The notes under the pieces were generated by a model that was given only the letters and a program-made list of their open reading frames with translations, was not told where the DNA came from and did not search any database. From assembly GCF_002007205.1 (NCBI RefSeq), contig NZ_LAZS01000006.1, positions 620,001-684,000 of the forward strand: a stretch of 64,000 nucleotides of DNA, in the 5' to 3' direction. Source of the DNA: Ensifer adhaerens. Lineage in GTDB: Bacteria; Pseudomonadota; Alphaproteobacteria; Rhizobiales; Rhizobiaceae. The translations under genes were made by a program, and so were the position numbers. Position 1 is the stretch's first letter. Each line of letters starts with the position of its first letter. Below, one piece after another: positions 1 to 8,351 of the stretch.

Positions 1-1037
1 ACGCTCTGCGCCTGAATGAAGTTCTGGTAGTCGCCGGTGACGAGACCGTTCAGCTGGGCGGAGATGTCGCGCAGGAACGGACCGACGGTCACCAGCGCGA
101 AGAAACCGTAGACGATGGTCGGGATGCCGGCGAGCACTTCGAGCAACGGCTTGGCCGTCGAGCGCAGCCGCGGGCTGGCATACTCCGCCATGTAGATGGC
201 GGCGAAGAGGCCGATCGGCACGGCAAAGAGCATGGCGACGAAGGCGATGTAGAGCGTGCCGGCGAGAAGCGGGATCAGGCCGAACTGACCGGAAGCGCCA
301 CCGCTGCCGGCAGCGGCAAAGCGCGGATCCCAGACGGTGCCGAAGAAGAACTCGAAGGGCGAGACCATGGTGAAGAAGCGGCCGGCTTCCGACAGCATCG
401 AGGCGACGATGCCGACCGTCGTCAGAATGGCGATGGAAGACGCGACGATCAACGAGCCGAGAATGACCCGCTCAACCTGGTTGCGCGCGCGGAAGCGGGC
501 GGCGACGTTGCGGATGGCGTAGATGCCGCCGACAATCGCAATCAGCAACACGACCGCGCTCTTCAGCCAGAGGTTGGTCGCAGTCATCGCGTTGAAATGC
601 TTTGCAGCGGCGATCATGTAGGGCTCGCCTTCGCCGGCGAGGGCAACCCCCTTGGACGCGAGCGTCGCGCGCAGATTGGCGGCGCCGCTCTCAAGGGCTG
701 CAAGCTCCTCGCCGCTCAGGCGCAGCAGGCCGCCGGCAACGGATTTGACCTGACCGAGCGCGAGCTGCACGGCGGCAGGGCCCTGGCTCTGGACGGTATC
801 CGGCAGGGTCGCGCGCGTGCTTCCGTCGATGTAGACGGGAGCGGTAATGAGCCAGGCGCCGAGAACGAGAGCAGCGGGCAGCATCGCCCAGATGGCGACG
901 TAGCTGCCGTGATAGCCCGGCAGGGAATGAAGGTTGGAGAGCTTGCCGCCGGACAGAGCCAGCGAACGGGCGCGGCCGGCAAAATAAGCAATGAAACCAA
1001 TAACAACAATGAACAAAAGAAGGAGCGAAGTACTCAT
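1..1037 (-). CDS. pstC: Phosphate ABC transporter permease PstC (3' part beyond window)
   Basis: Inner-membrane permease subunit of the high-affinity phosphate importer PstSCAB. The minus-strand frame opens at an ATG whose upstream GGGGAGACG serves as ribosome binding site, and stays open to the window edge, so about 345 N-terminal residues are visible and the C-terminus is missing. The protein begins MSTSLLLLFIVVIGFIAYFAGR, a membrane segment, followed by a second hydrophobic stretch and a long periplasmic insertion, as in the long rhizobial PstC proteins. It follows pstS by about 95 bp containing a strong hairpin, so the two are probably one Pho-regulated operon with pstS more highly expressed. 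The identification rests on membrane topology and position after pstS. Confidence 0.88.
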   Translation of the reverse strand, partial: MSTSLLLLFIVVIGFIAYFAGRARSLALSGGKLSNLHSLPGYHGSYVAIWAMLPAALVLGAWLITAPVYIDGSTRATLPDTVQSQGPAAVQLALGQVKSVAGGLLRLSGEELAALESGAANLRATLASKGVALAGEGEPYMIAAAKHFNAMTATNLWLKSAVVLLIAIVGGIYAIRNVAARFRARNQVERVILGSLIVASSIAILTTVGIVASMLSEAGRFFTMVSPFEFFFGTVWDPRFAAAGSGGASGQFGLIPLLAGTLYIAFVAMLFAVPIGLFAAIYMAEYASPRLRSTAKPLLEVLAGIPTIVYGFFALVTVGPFLRDISAQLNGLVTGDYQNFIQAQS

Positions 1038-1093
1038 CGGCACGTCTCCCCGGCATCGCCCGTCATGGGTGCCGGCCAATCGAATGAAGGCAT

Positions 1094-1122
1094 GCCCCGG
1101 CGCGAAGACTTCGCGCCGGGGC
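1094..1122 (-). terminator. Strong hairpin between pstS and pstC
   Basis: A perfect 13-bp stem (GCCCCGGCGCGAA with its complement) and a 3-nt loop lie between the pstS stop and the pstC start. There is no T-run after it on the minus strand, so it is more likely an attenuator or an mRNA 3'-end stabiliser for pstS than a full terminator. Confidence 0.6.
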
Positions 1123-1131
1123 TTGTCGTTA

Positions 1132-2166
1132 TCAGAGCATGTTGCCGGCCGAGAAGGCCTTGCGGATTTCTTCGCGCTCAGCGTCCGGAGCGGCAACCAG
1201 GCCGTACTCGGCGAGCGGGCTGTCCGGGCCGATCATCTGGTCGTCGAGGAAGAATTCAACATATTCCTTGAGACCCGGGATAACGCCGAGATGCGCCTTC
1301 TTGACGTAGAAGAACAGCGGGCGGGAAACCGGATACTCGCCGGAAGCGATCGTTTCGGTCGACGGAACGATGCCGTTGACGGTCGCGACCTTCAGCTTGT
1401 CGGCGTTGTTTTCGTAGAAGGACAGGCCGAACACGCCGATGCCGTTCTTGTTGGCAGCGATGCGGGCGAGCGTCTCGGTGTAGTCGCCGTCGATGTCGAC
1501 AGCCATGCCGTCCTTGCGGACTGCGACGCACTTGCTGTGCTGCTGCTTTTCATCGGCAACGGCAGCCTTGATCACGTCAACCGCGCCGGCGTTCTTGCAG
1601 CCTGCAGCGAGGATCTTCTCTTCGAAGACTTCGCGGGTGCCGTGCTTTTCGCCCGGGATGTAAGCGGCGATTTCGACGGCCGGAAGGGCGGCGTTGACGT
1701 CCGACCACTTCTTGTAGGGGTTGGCGACGATCTTGCCGTCGACGACGACTTCGGCAGCGAGCGCCTTGTAGAGGTCTTCCGGCTTCAGGGCGAGGTCGGC
1801 ATTGCCGGCGTCGGTCGCGAAGACGATGCCGTCATAGCCGATCTTGACTTCCTGGATTTCGGTCACGCCAGCGGCCTTGCAGGCCTCGACTTCGCTGTCC
1901 TTGATCTTGCGCGAGGAGTTGGCGATGTCGATGGTGTCAGGGCCGACGCCCTTGCAGAATTCCTTGAGGCCAGCGGACGAACCGCCGGATTCGACGACCG
2001 GGGTCTTGAAGTCGGGGAAGGTCTCGCCGAACGTCTCGGCGACGATCTTGGCGTAGGGAAGAACGGTCGAGGAGCCAGCGACCTGAACCTGGTCGCGAGC
2101 GGCGGCTGCGCCGGCAAATGCGACGGACGCTACCAGCGCCGCGACAGTGAGTTTAAGAGCTTTCAT
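1132..2166 (-). CDS. pstS: Phosphate-binding periplasmic protein PstS
   Basis: Periplasmic substrate-binding protein that delivers phosphate to PstCAB. The 344-residue product starts with a clear Sec signal peptide (MKALKLTVAALVASVAFAG, cleaved near AAA) and continues with VQVAGSSTVLPY and ESGGSSAGLKEF, the family's phosphate-contacting loops, then the SSRKIKDSE segment. The length is normal for the family. The start has a good ribosome site, GGGAGAAC, 4 bp before the ATG. A Pho box lies about 105 bp upstream. pstC follows, and phoR lies upstream on the same strand, so phosphate starvation should induce this gene through PhoB (phoB is not in the window). Confidence 0.96.
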   Translation of the reverse strand: MKALKLTVAALVASVAFAGAAAARDQVQVAGSSTVLPYAKIVAETFGETFPDFKTPVVESGGSSAGLKEFCKGVGPDTIDIANSSRKIKDSEVEACKAAGVTEIQEVKIGYDGIVFATDAGNADLALKPEDLYKALAAEVVVDGKIVANPYKKWSDVNAALPAVEIAAYIPGEKHGTREVFEEKILAAGCKNAGAVDVIKAAVADEKQQHSKCVAVRKDGMAVDIDGDYTETLARIAANKNGIGVFGLSFYENNADKLKVATVNGIVPSTETIASGEYPVSRPLFFYVKKAHLGVIPGLKEYVEFFLDDQMIGPDSPLAEYGLVAAPDAEREEIRKAFSAGNML

Positions 2167-2271
2167 AAAAGTTCTCCCGGAATGGGCTTGTGTTGGTGTG
2201 CGCCAAGCGTTGCAGCGCTCTTCGCCGTCTTATCGGCTGCCCCTAGTTAGCTGCCGATGGCCACACCTTTT

Positions 2272-2300
2272 ATGTCAGTTTGACGAAACATTTATGACAG
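2272..2300 (-). promoter_or_regulatory. Triple-repeat Pho box upstream of pstS
   Basis: Read on the minus strand, three 7-bp half-sites occur at exact 11-bp spacing: CTGTCAT (2294-2300), GTTTCGT (2283-2289) and CTGACAT (2272-2278), separated by AAAT and CAAA. The outer two match the PhoB half-site CTGTCAT in 7 and 6 of 7 positions; the middle one is weak. The 11-bp periodicity and the position before pstS identify a PhoB binding site. Confidence 0.8.
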
Positions 2301-2361
2301 CTCATGTCATTGAAAATGCTAATGAAAAATAAACAGTCCCGGGTTTTCCCGCGCCAATATG

Positions 2362-3627
2362 TCAGAAGCGGACCGTAAAAGTCGTACCTTTGCCGACCTC
2401 GGAATGGATGAGGAGCCGGGCACGGTGCCGCGTGAGAATGTGCTTGGCGATGGCAAGGCCCAGCCCGGTGCCCTTCTTCGAGCGGCTGGCCTCGACATTG
2501 ACCCGGTAAAACCGCTCGGTGATGCGCGGCACATGCTCGGCCGGAATGCCCGGGCCAAAATCCTTCACGACGACTTCGGCCTCGCCCTCCTCGCCGCCGC
2601 GCAGGGTCACCTCCACCCTTTTTCCTTCCTGACCGTACTTGCACGCATTCTCGATCAGGTTCTCGAAGACCTCGATGAGTTCGTCGCGATCGCCGCGAAC
2701 GACCACGGGTTTGTCCGGAACGACGAGCGAGACGGTGACGTCCAGATCCGTTGCGAGCGGCAGCAGGCTGTCGCGGACATGCCCGAGCAGCGGCGCCAGA
2801 TCCACGGCGTCATCGGGCGCGATATGCGAGCGCAACTCCAGCCGCGACAAGGACAGCAGATCGTCGACAAGCCGGCTCATGCGCGTCGCCTGCTCATGCA
2901 TGATGCCGAAGAATTTTTCCTGCGCTTTCAGATCGTTGCGCGCCGGGCCCTGAAGGGTCTCGATGAAGCCGCGCAAAGACGCCAGCGGCGTGCGCAGCTC
3001 GTGGCTGGCATTGGCGACGAAATCCGAACGCATGCGGTCTATGCGGCGCGCCTGGGAGATGTCGCGATAGGTCAGCAGGAATATCCGCTTGACCGGCCCG
3101 TCGCCCGGAATTTCCGCCGGAGCGACACGCACCACATAGACGGCATCGGACGGCAACTGCTCGTTATGCTCGATCTGGTTCGCCTTGCCTGTCGCCATCG
3201 TCTCGCGGACCATGTCGAGGATACCGGGCGAACGCACCCTTGCTGCAAGATAGGTGTTTGGCGGGATGGTGCCAAAGGCCTTCTCGGCAGCGATGTTCTG
3301 GAACACCACCGTCTCGTCGGCGGCGATCACCAGGACCGGCATGTCGAGCGCATTCAGCGCGGGCACGAGCGGATCGCTCGCCGGGCCGGCAGCGACCACC
3401 GCCTTGGCCGGGCTTAGAATAACCGAGGCCGGCGCGCTCCGGTTGAGCAGAGCCGCAACGAGGACGATCCAGAAGGGCAGGACAATGAGGAAATGGATGC
3501 CGGCGACGGTCGCGAGGATGGCCAAAAGCACGGTGAGCCCCAGAAGCCAGCGCTCCGCCTTCAGCCGCGGCACCAGGTCCCGCCAGAACGCTTTCGAACC
3601 GTCCACCTCGACATCCTCGTGAATCAC
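2362..3627 (-). CDS. phoR: Phosphate regulon sensor histidine kinase PhoR
   Basis: Membrane sensor kinase that phosphorylates PhoB when phosphate is scarce. Two hydrophobic segments (about residues 27-61) are followed by a PAS-like region (about 88-190), the HisKA dimerisation helix with phospho-acceptor His209 in NASHELRTP, and a C-terminal ATPase domain with N, G1 (DFGPGIP) and G2 (GTGLGLAI) boxes. I chose a GTG start because GGGAGG sits 8 bp before it, giving 421 residues. In-frame ATGs at 3675 and 3798 have no clear ribosome site, and the sequence between them looks non-coding. pstS and pstC follow on the same strand. ppk2 diverges. Confidence 0.9.
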   Translation of the reverse strand: MIHEDVEVDGSKAFWRDLVPRLKAERWLLGLTVLLAILATVAGIHFLIVLPFWIVLVAALLNRSAPASVILSPAKAVVAAGPASDPLVPALNALDMPVLVIAADETVVFQNIAAEKAFGTIPPNTYLAARVRSPGILDMVRETMATGKANQIEHNEQLPSDAVYVVRVAPAEIPGDGPVKRIFLLTYRDISQARRIDRMRSDFVANASHELRTPLASLRGFIETLQGPARNDLKAQEKFFGIMHEQATRMSRLVDDLLSLSRLELRSHIAPDDAVDLAPLLGHVRDSLLPLATDLDVTVSLVVPDKPVVVRGDRDELIEVFENLIENACKYGQEGKRVEVTLRGGEEGEAEVVVKDFGPGIPAEHVPRITERFYRVNVEASRSKKGTGLGLAIAKHILTRHRARLLIHSEVGKGTTFTVRF

Positions 3628-3859
3628 TTTCTTTTCCTCCCGGACCAAAATGGCCGAGGAATAGCGATCCTTCATGACATGATTTTCACGACCGGCTTGA
3701 ATCCGCAACGCAATTATGGCCTCCTCCAACGAAATCGGGTCGCAAGCGCTCTGCTCGTCCGGCGGCGTGCGCGGGTCCGAAAGTTTGAAAACGCGCATGA
3801 TCCATCCGATGATCGAAGCCGGTTTTCGGACCCCTGCGCCAAGCCGAAAGGGCGAACCG

Positions 3860-4756
3860 ATGGCGGTAACGGAAACGACGGACAAGGCGGAAAATCGCGC
3901 TGTGGAACTCGAAATAGACGGCAAGAGCCGCGTTTTCGACATCGACAATCCCGAGTTGCCGAAGTGGATCGACGACGCGGCCTTCGCCTCGGACGACTAT
4001 CCCTACAAAAAGAAGCTCGACGAAGAAGAGTACACCGAGACGCTGGAGGCGCTTCAGGTCGAACTGGTCAAGGTTCAGCTCTGGCAGCAAAAGACCGGCA
4101 AGCGCATGATGGCGCTGTTCGAGGGCCGCGACGCCGCCGGCAAGGGCGGCGCCATCCACGCGACAATGGGCAACCTGAACCCTCGCTGGGCGCGCATCGT
4201 CGCGCTGACCAAGCCGACGGAAACCGAGCGTGGGCAATGGTATTTCCAGCGCTATGTCGCGACCATGCCGACAGCAGGCGAATTCGTGCTGTACGACCGC
4301 TCCTGGTACAACCGTGCCGGCGTCGAGCCGGTCATGGGCTTCTGCACGCCCGATGAGCACAAGCAGTTCCTGAAACAGGTGCCCCGCTTCGAAAAGATGA
4401 TCGTGCACGAAGGCATCCAGTTCTTCAAATTCTGGATCAGTATCGGCCGCGAAATGCAGCTCAAGCGCTTCCACGATCGTCGCCACGATCCCTTGAAGAT
4501 CTGGAAACTGTCGCCGATGGACATCGCCGCGCTCAACAAGTGGGACGACTACACCGCCAAGCGCAACGAAATGCTGAAGGCGACCCACACGGATCATGCG
4601 CCATGGACGGTGATACGCGGCAACGACAAGCGGCGGGCGCGGCTCAACCTGATCCGCCACATCCTCTCCTCGCTCGATTACGACGGCAAGGACAAGGGCG
4701 CGATCGGGGAGGTCGATGACAAGATCATCGGATCGGGCCCCGGTTTCCTGAAATAG
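3860..4756 (+). CDS. ppk2: Polyphosphate kinase 2
   Basis: Transfers phosphate between polyphosphate and nucleoside diphosphates; many PPK2 enzymes favour nucleotide synthesis from polyphosphate. The 298-residue, single-domain protein has the Walker A loop [12 protein letters not shown] (about residues 88-99) and the lid/Walker B motif [17 protein letters not shown] (about 144-160), with the family-typical [11 protein letters not shown] later. The start is set by AAAGGGCGA upstream of the ATG; an earlier in-frame ATG at 3716 lacks a ribosome site and would overlap the region upstream of phoR. It diverges from phoR, and its placement next to pst genes fits coordination of phosphate uptake with polyphosphate storage. 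Confidence 0.95.
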   Translation: MAVTETTDKAENRAVELEIDGKSRVFDIDNPELPKWIDDAAFASDDYPYKKKLDEEEYTETLEALQVELVKVQLWQQKTGKRMMALFEGRDAAGKGGAIHATMGNLNPRWARIVALTKPTETERGQWYFQRYVATMPTAGEFVLYDRSWYNRAGVEPVMGFCTPDEHKQFLKQVPRFEKMIVHEGIQFFKFWISIGREMQLKRFHDRRHDPLKIWKLSPMDIAALNKWDDYTAKRNEMLKATHTDHAPWTVIRGNDKRRARLNLIRHILSSLDYDGKDKGAIGEVDDKIIGSGPGFLK

Positions 4757-4836
4757 ACAAGCCCCATCGGGACCGGCCGAGCCGACCGGCCGGCAGATTT
4801 TCCTGCCGCCCGGCCTGCTAAGTTGCGGCAGCCGGC

Positions 4837-6072
4837 TTATTGCCCCGGCAGAACGCGGATGGCGTAGAGGCTCAGGCTTTTGCCCTCGCCGCTGATATCG
4901 CTGTTGATCACGATCTGGCCGGGGGAGTTCGGCGCCAGGCTACGGTCGAAGGTGATCTTGAACAGCATGTCGAGCCGCTCGTCATGTACGGTGAAACGGT
5001 GGCGGCCGCATTCGCCGAGCGAGGAGAAATTGCATTCGACCGCGAATTCGGTGGTCTTGCCCGGCTGCGCCTGCACCGTCAGCGCGAGCGTCGACGTCTT
5101 GCCGGAAAGCTCCGCCAGGACCGTCGCCGGGATTTCGATGGTGATATCCCCTTCCGCGTCGCCGACCGCCGATGTCAGCTGCACGCGTCGTCCGCCTTCG
5201 TCGTCCACGGGCTCGACCTTTGCCTGCGCACCGGGCGCGATCGCGCCGGTTTCCGTGGGCGTGAAGACCTCGACCCAATCACCGGTAAAGCCCTGCTGCG
5301 CGCCGAGCGTCCGCAATCCGGCGGCGCCATCGAAGTCTTCCGAGGCGACCGACGCCGGAGGATTGGCGACATTCGTGTCGCGTTCGGCGGCGGATTTCAG
5401 GAGGTCATTGGTCTGCACCCACCAGACGGCAGCACCGACCGCTGCCGCAAGCGTGACGACGACCATGGTGAAGGACAGAAAACGGCTGCGCTTGCGCCGG
5501 CGTTTGCGCGTATCTCCACGCACCGCGGGCGCGGCGCTGGCCGCTTCGCCGGCATTCGTTGTGCTTTCGGCGGCAGCCCGCGTCGATACCACCGGACCGT
5601 CCCGATCGACGCGCAGACCGCCGAGCCCGCCATCGTTCACCGCCTGGCGCGGCGCGTCGGCGGCAAACCCGGGCTCCCGACGACCAGCCGCCGGGGTCTG
5701 TGGTTGGCTCTGGGGCGGCGTCTGGGTTTGAGGTTGCGGTTGGGCCTGCGTTTGGGGCTGCGACCGGACTTGCGGCTCAACCCGCGGCTGCGCCGGCCCG
5801 CGCGCCGCGCGCGCGGCATCGTCGAGGCCCACCACCGGCGGTGCGGGCTGCCGCGTCCTTAGGGCCGCCCTCTCCTCCGTTTCGATGGCGTGGATGACGG
5901 CTTCGAGCCGATGACGCTGCTGGGCGATGACGTTGCCGTCCTCGATCCCCTGTTTCTGCAACCCGGTTTCGAGCGCCTGACGGGCCGATTGATAGATGCG
6001 CGCCCGCGTTTCCGCATTGGCGCGATCGGAGCGCTCAAGCGCATTTCTGATCGCAGTCTCAAGTCCGCTCAC
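4837..6072 (-). CDS. Hypothetical single-pass membrane protein with Pro/Gln-rich linker
   Basis: Not assigned to a named family. The 411-residue product has an N-terminal predicted-helical, charged region (about 1-75: SGLETAIRNALERSDRANAE), a long Pro/Gln-rich low-complexity linker (about 95-135), a basic stretch KRRRKRSR followed by one membrane helix (FTMVVVTLAAAVGAAVWWV, near residue 200), and a C-terminal beta-rich domain of about 170 residues with two cysteines (VECNFSSLGECGRHRF). The topology suggests a cytoplasmic N-terminus and periplasmic C-terminus. A GTG start is preferred because AAGGA lies 7 bp before it; longer frames begin without one. It converges with ppk2 and stands alone. 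Confidence 0.8.
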   Translation of the reverse strand: MSGLETAIRNALERSDRANAETRARIYQSARQALETGLQKQGIEDGNVIAQQRHRLEAVIHAIETEERAALRTRQPAPPVVGLDDAARAARGPAQPRVEPQVRSQPQTQAQPQPQTQTPPQSQPQTPAAGRREPGFAADAPRQAVNDGGLGGLRVDRDGPVVSTRAAAESTTNAGEAASAAPAVRGDTRKRRRKRSRFLSFTMVVVTLAAAVGAAVWWVQTNDLLKSAAERDTNVANPPASVASEDFDGAAGLRTLGAQQGFTGDWVEVFTPTETGAIAPGAQAKVEPVDDEGGRRVQLTSAVGDAEGDITIEIPATVLAELSGKTSTLALTVQAQPGKTTEFAVECNFSSLGECGRHRFTVHDERLDMLFKITFDRSLAPNSPGQIVINSDISGEGKSLSLYAIRVLPGQ

Positions 6073-6354
6073 ATCAAGTCCTTCTGTGTAGGCAGGGCTT
6101 TGGACCTGCCGGCGCGCCGCAGTTGACCGCCACTCTCGATCCAACCGCAAGGGCATAAGGGTTAAATCTGGAGGCACGCCGTTGGTTTTGTTAACAATTG
6201 CGTAACCGCTGCTGTCCGAATCCGCAAGTCCGCCGAAGGGCGCGACCGGCCAAGGCCGGGGAAAACGCCGTCCTTCGCCGGACCTAGGCGCAAAAGCGGC
6301 GGCGATATCGCGGCCAAACCGCCCTTTGCAAGCGGCAAACTTGCTGCTATCTAT
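6073..6354. other. Gene-free divergent interval before the nitronate monooxygenase
   Basis: Intergenic DNA between the minus-strand membrane protein and the plus-strand nitronate monooxygenase. Apart from the palindrome at its right edge I see no gene, RNA or clear sigma-70 promoter. Confidence 0.5.
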
Positions 6355-6380
6355 TTTTGACGTTTACGCAAACGTCAAAA
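6355..6380. promoter_or_regulatory. Perfect 11-bp inverted repeat, probable operator
   Basis: Arms TTTTGACGTTT and AAACGTCAAAA flank a 4-bp centre ACGC. It lies 35 bp before the start of the nitronate monooxygenase gene and contains a TTGACG that could act as -35 box. The core TTGACGTTTACG is identical to the left part of the operator-like palindrome before fadD (28096-28111), which suggests a shared regulator. Confidence 0.6.
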
Positions 6381-6414
6381 CTTTGGCGCGACCTACCGAG
6401 GGATGGAGAAACCG

Positions 6415-7425
6415 ATGCCGCTTCCGCCAATTCTTTCCGGAACGACGAGACTGCCGGTCGTCGGCGCCCCCCTGTTCATCATTTCCAATCCGAAGCTGAC
6501 GATCGCGCAGTGCAAGGCCGGCGTCATCGGCGCTTTCCCGGCGCTCAACGCCCGTCCGCAATCCCAGCTCGACGAATGGCTGGCCGAGATCACCGAAACG
6601 CTCGCCGACCACGACGCCAAGAATCCGGGCCGTCGCGCCGCACCCTTTGCCGTCAACCAGATCGTGCACAAGTCCAATGCGCGGCTCGAACAGGACCTGA
6701 TGCTCTGCATCAAGTACAAGGTTCCGGTCGTCATCTCCTCGCTCGGCGCCGTGCCGGAGGTCAATGCCGCCATCCATTCCTATGGCGGCATCGTGCTTCA
6801 CGACGTCATCAACAACCGCCACGCCAATTCGGCGATCCGCAAGGGCGCCGACGGCCTGATCGCGGTTGCCGCCGGCGCGGGCGGTCATGCCGGAACGCTG
6901 TCTCCTTTTGCGCTCATCCAGGAAATCCGCTCCTGGTTCGACGGGCCGCTGCTTCTCTCCGGCGCGATTTCGACGGGTGGCGCCATTCTGGCGGCCCAGG
7001 CGATGGGCGCCGACATGGCCTATATCGGCTCGTCCTTCATCGCCACCGAGGAAGCCCGTGCCAGCGACGCCTACAAGCAGATGATCGTCGACAGCAACGC
7101 CGCCGACATCGTCTACTCCAACTATTTCACCGGCATTCACGGCAACTACCTGAAACCCTCGATCTCGGCCGCCGGCATGGATCCGGACAACCTGCCCGAG
7201 GCCGACCCGTCGAAAATGGATTTCGGCGCGGCGACCGACGGCGCCAAGGCCTGGAAGGACATCTGGGGCTGCGGCCAGGGCATCGGCGCGGTCAAGGAAG
7301 TGACGTCGGTTGCCCGCCTGGTCGACCGGCTCGAGCGCGAATACGACGCGGCGCGCACCCGCCTCGGCCTGAACGCACTGCCCGTTGCGACCACCAACAA
7401 GGAATTTTCAACTTCTCGAAACTGA
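6415..7425 (+). CDS. Nitronate monooxygenase (2-nitropropane dioxygenase family)
   Basis: FMN-dependent TIM-barrel enzyme that oxidises alkyl nitronates; some members act on other small substrates, so the substrate here is open. The 336-residue protein has the family N-terminus (PVVGAPLFIISNPKL), a substrate/FMN loop with VINNRHANSAIRKGADGLIAVAAGAGGHAG, the LSGAISTGGAILAAQAMGAD phosphate-binding segment, and AYIGSSFIATEEA. I prefer the second ATG, which has GGAG 6 bp upstream; the ATG at 6403 abuts its only candidate ribosome site. A perfect palindrome precedes it. It is monocistronic, followed by a hairpin and tRNA-Thr. Confidence 0.9.
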   Translation: MPLPPILSGTTRLPVVGAPLFIISNPKLTIAQCKAGVIGAFPALNARPQSQLDEWLAEITETLADHDAKNPGRRAAPFAVNQIVHKSNARLEQDLMLCIKYKVPVVISSLGAVPEVNAAIHSYGGIVLHDVINNRHANSAIRKGADGLIAVAAGAGGHAGTLSPFALIQEIRSWFDGPLLLSGAISTGGAILAAQAMGADMAYIGSSFIATEEARASDAYKQMIVDSNAADIVYSNYFTGIHGNYLKPSISAAGMDPDNLPEADPSKMDFGAATDGAKAWKDIWGCGQGIGAVKEVTSVARLVDRLEREYDAARTRLGLNALPVATTNKEFSTSRN

Positions 7426-7470
7426 TGGCTTGAAATCTTGGCGCTTTGCGTTTATCAGCGCCTCACATTC

Positions 7471-7492
7471 GTTCCGCGGGCTTCCGCGGAAC
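7471..7492 (+). terminator. Hairpin after nitronate monooxygenase
   Basis: A perfect 9-bp stem GTTCCGCGG/CCGCGGAAC with a GCTT loop lies 45 bp past the stop codon. There is no T-run, so terminator activity is plausible but unproven. Confidence 0.5.
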
Positions 7493-7501
7493 CGCCTCCG
7501 G

Positions 7502-7577
7502 GCCGCTTTAGCTCAGTCGGTAGAGCACATCATTCGTAATGATGGGGTCACGTGTTCGAGTCACGTAAGCGGCACCA
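7502..7577 (+). tRNA. tRNA-Thr (anticodon CGT)
   Basis: A 76-nt cloverleaf is readable: acceptor arms GCCGCTT/AAGCGGC, D-arm with AGCTCAGTCGGTAGAGC, anticodon arm ATCAT-TCGTAAT-style loop with anticodon CGT (threonine codon ACG), T-arm with GTTCGAGTC, discriminator A and encoded CCA. The DNA just downstream is lower in GC, as often seen where tRNA genes have served as insertion points. Confidence 0.95.
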
Positions 7578-7750
7578 TTTCTCCCATCGTTTATTTGACG
7601 AAGCGGAACGTTGTAGCGAATTCGCGAGACGTCAGGCGACGTTCCCCTCCCTGCGCTCCGTTGGGCATCCCAAACGGTAGGGCAAATGAGCGACAGCCTG
7701 GCACAAGACCCCGACCTTAGGAGCGGCACAATCAATTTTCAGGTGTGCCT

Positions 7751-8299
7751 ATGTTAAGTCTTAGACAAACTCTCGCGTTGTGGGGATCTCAGCCCATCCG
7801 TCCGATCCCAGATACCATGTTCAAGTACGCTGACGTTTCGAACGCAACGGCTGCATTGAACCCTGCGATAGAGGGTCGAACTGCATCTCTGCATGTTGGG
7901 AGTTTGCCAATGCTTCGCATGAGGCTTCGCCTCTACAACGATAGGGCCCAGGTGTCAGCTGAGGCCACACGGCAAATGAGAGTCGCCTTTCGCTTTCTGC
8001 GCGCTGACGGATTTGAGAATATTGCGGTTACCGGGCCCCTTGTCAGAGACCACTTTGGAACGCGCGGAAAACTCCATCTCCACAATTCTCCAATCATGAC
8101 GGCCTTGGCATCCGTAGCTTACCTTTGCCTCAGCTTGTTATCGCTCCTCGTACTCACCGTCGGCCTTTCGTGCCGCCTCGTGTGGAATCTTTTACACAAT
8201 CTTCAGCGCCTGGCTGTTCTGACCGCGCGTGCCCTGCCAGGATATTCAAATCACCAAATCATAAGCCTTAGTGCTAAACCTAAGGCGCGAAATAGGTGA
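7751..8299 (+). CDS. Doubtful hypothetical membrane ORF in low-GC stretch
   Basis: An open frame of 182 residues with no family I recognise. Its only notable feature is a strongly hydrophobic segment around residues 115-150 (ALASVAYLCLSLLSLLVLTVGL), which could be one or two membrane helices. The DNA is visibly poorer in G+C than its neighbours and lies directly after tRNA-Thr, so it may be part of an imported fragment. A GTG 6 bp upstream is an alternative start and no strong ribosome site is visible. It may not be a gene. Confidence 0.25.
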   Translation: MLSLRQTLALWGSQPIRPIPDTMFKYADVSNATAALNPAIEGRTASLHVGSLPMLRMRLRLYNDRAQVSAEATRQMRVAFRFLRADGFENIAVTGPLVRDHFGTRGKLHLHNSPIMTALASVAYLCLSLLSLLVLTVGLSCRLVWNLLHNLQRLAVLTARALPGYSNHQIISLSAKPKARNR

Positions 8300-8351
8300 A
8301 CTTCTTTCAAACCCAGCTACTAAACAAACGAACCAAGAGAAACCTGCGTTA

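Noticed and set aside
3628-3798. Longer phoR starting at ATG 3675 or 3798
   Set aside because: Neither ATG has a ribosome binding site, whereas GTG 3627 follows GGGAGG at good distance; the extra residues look non-coding.
4788-4816. Hairpin between convergent ppk2 and the membrane protein gene
   Set aside because: Only a 6-bp core stem pairs well, so it is too weak to list as a terminator.
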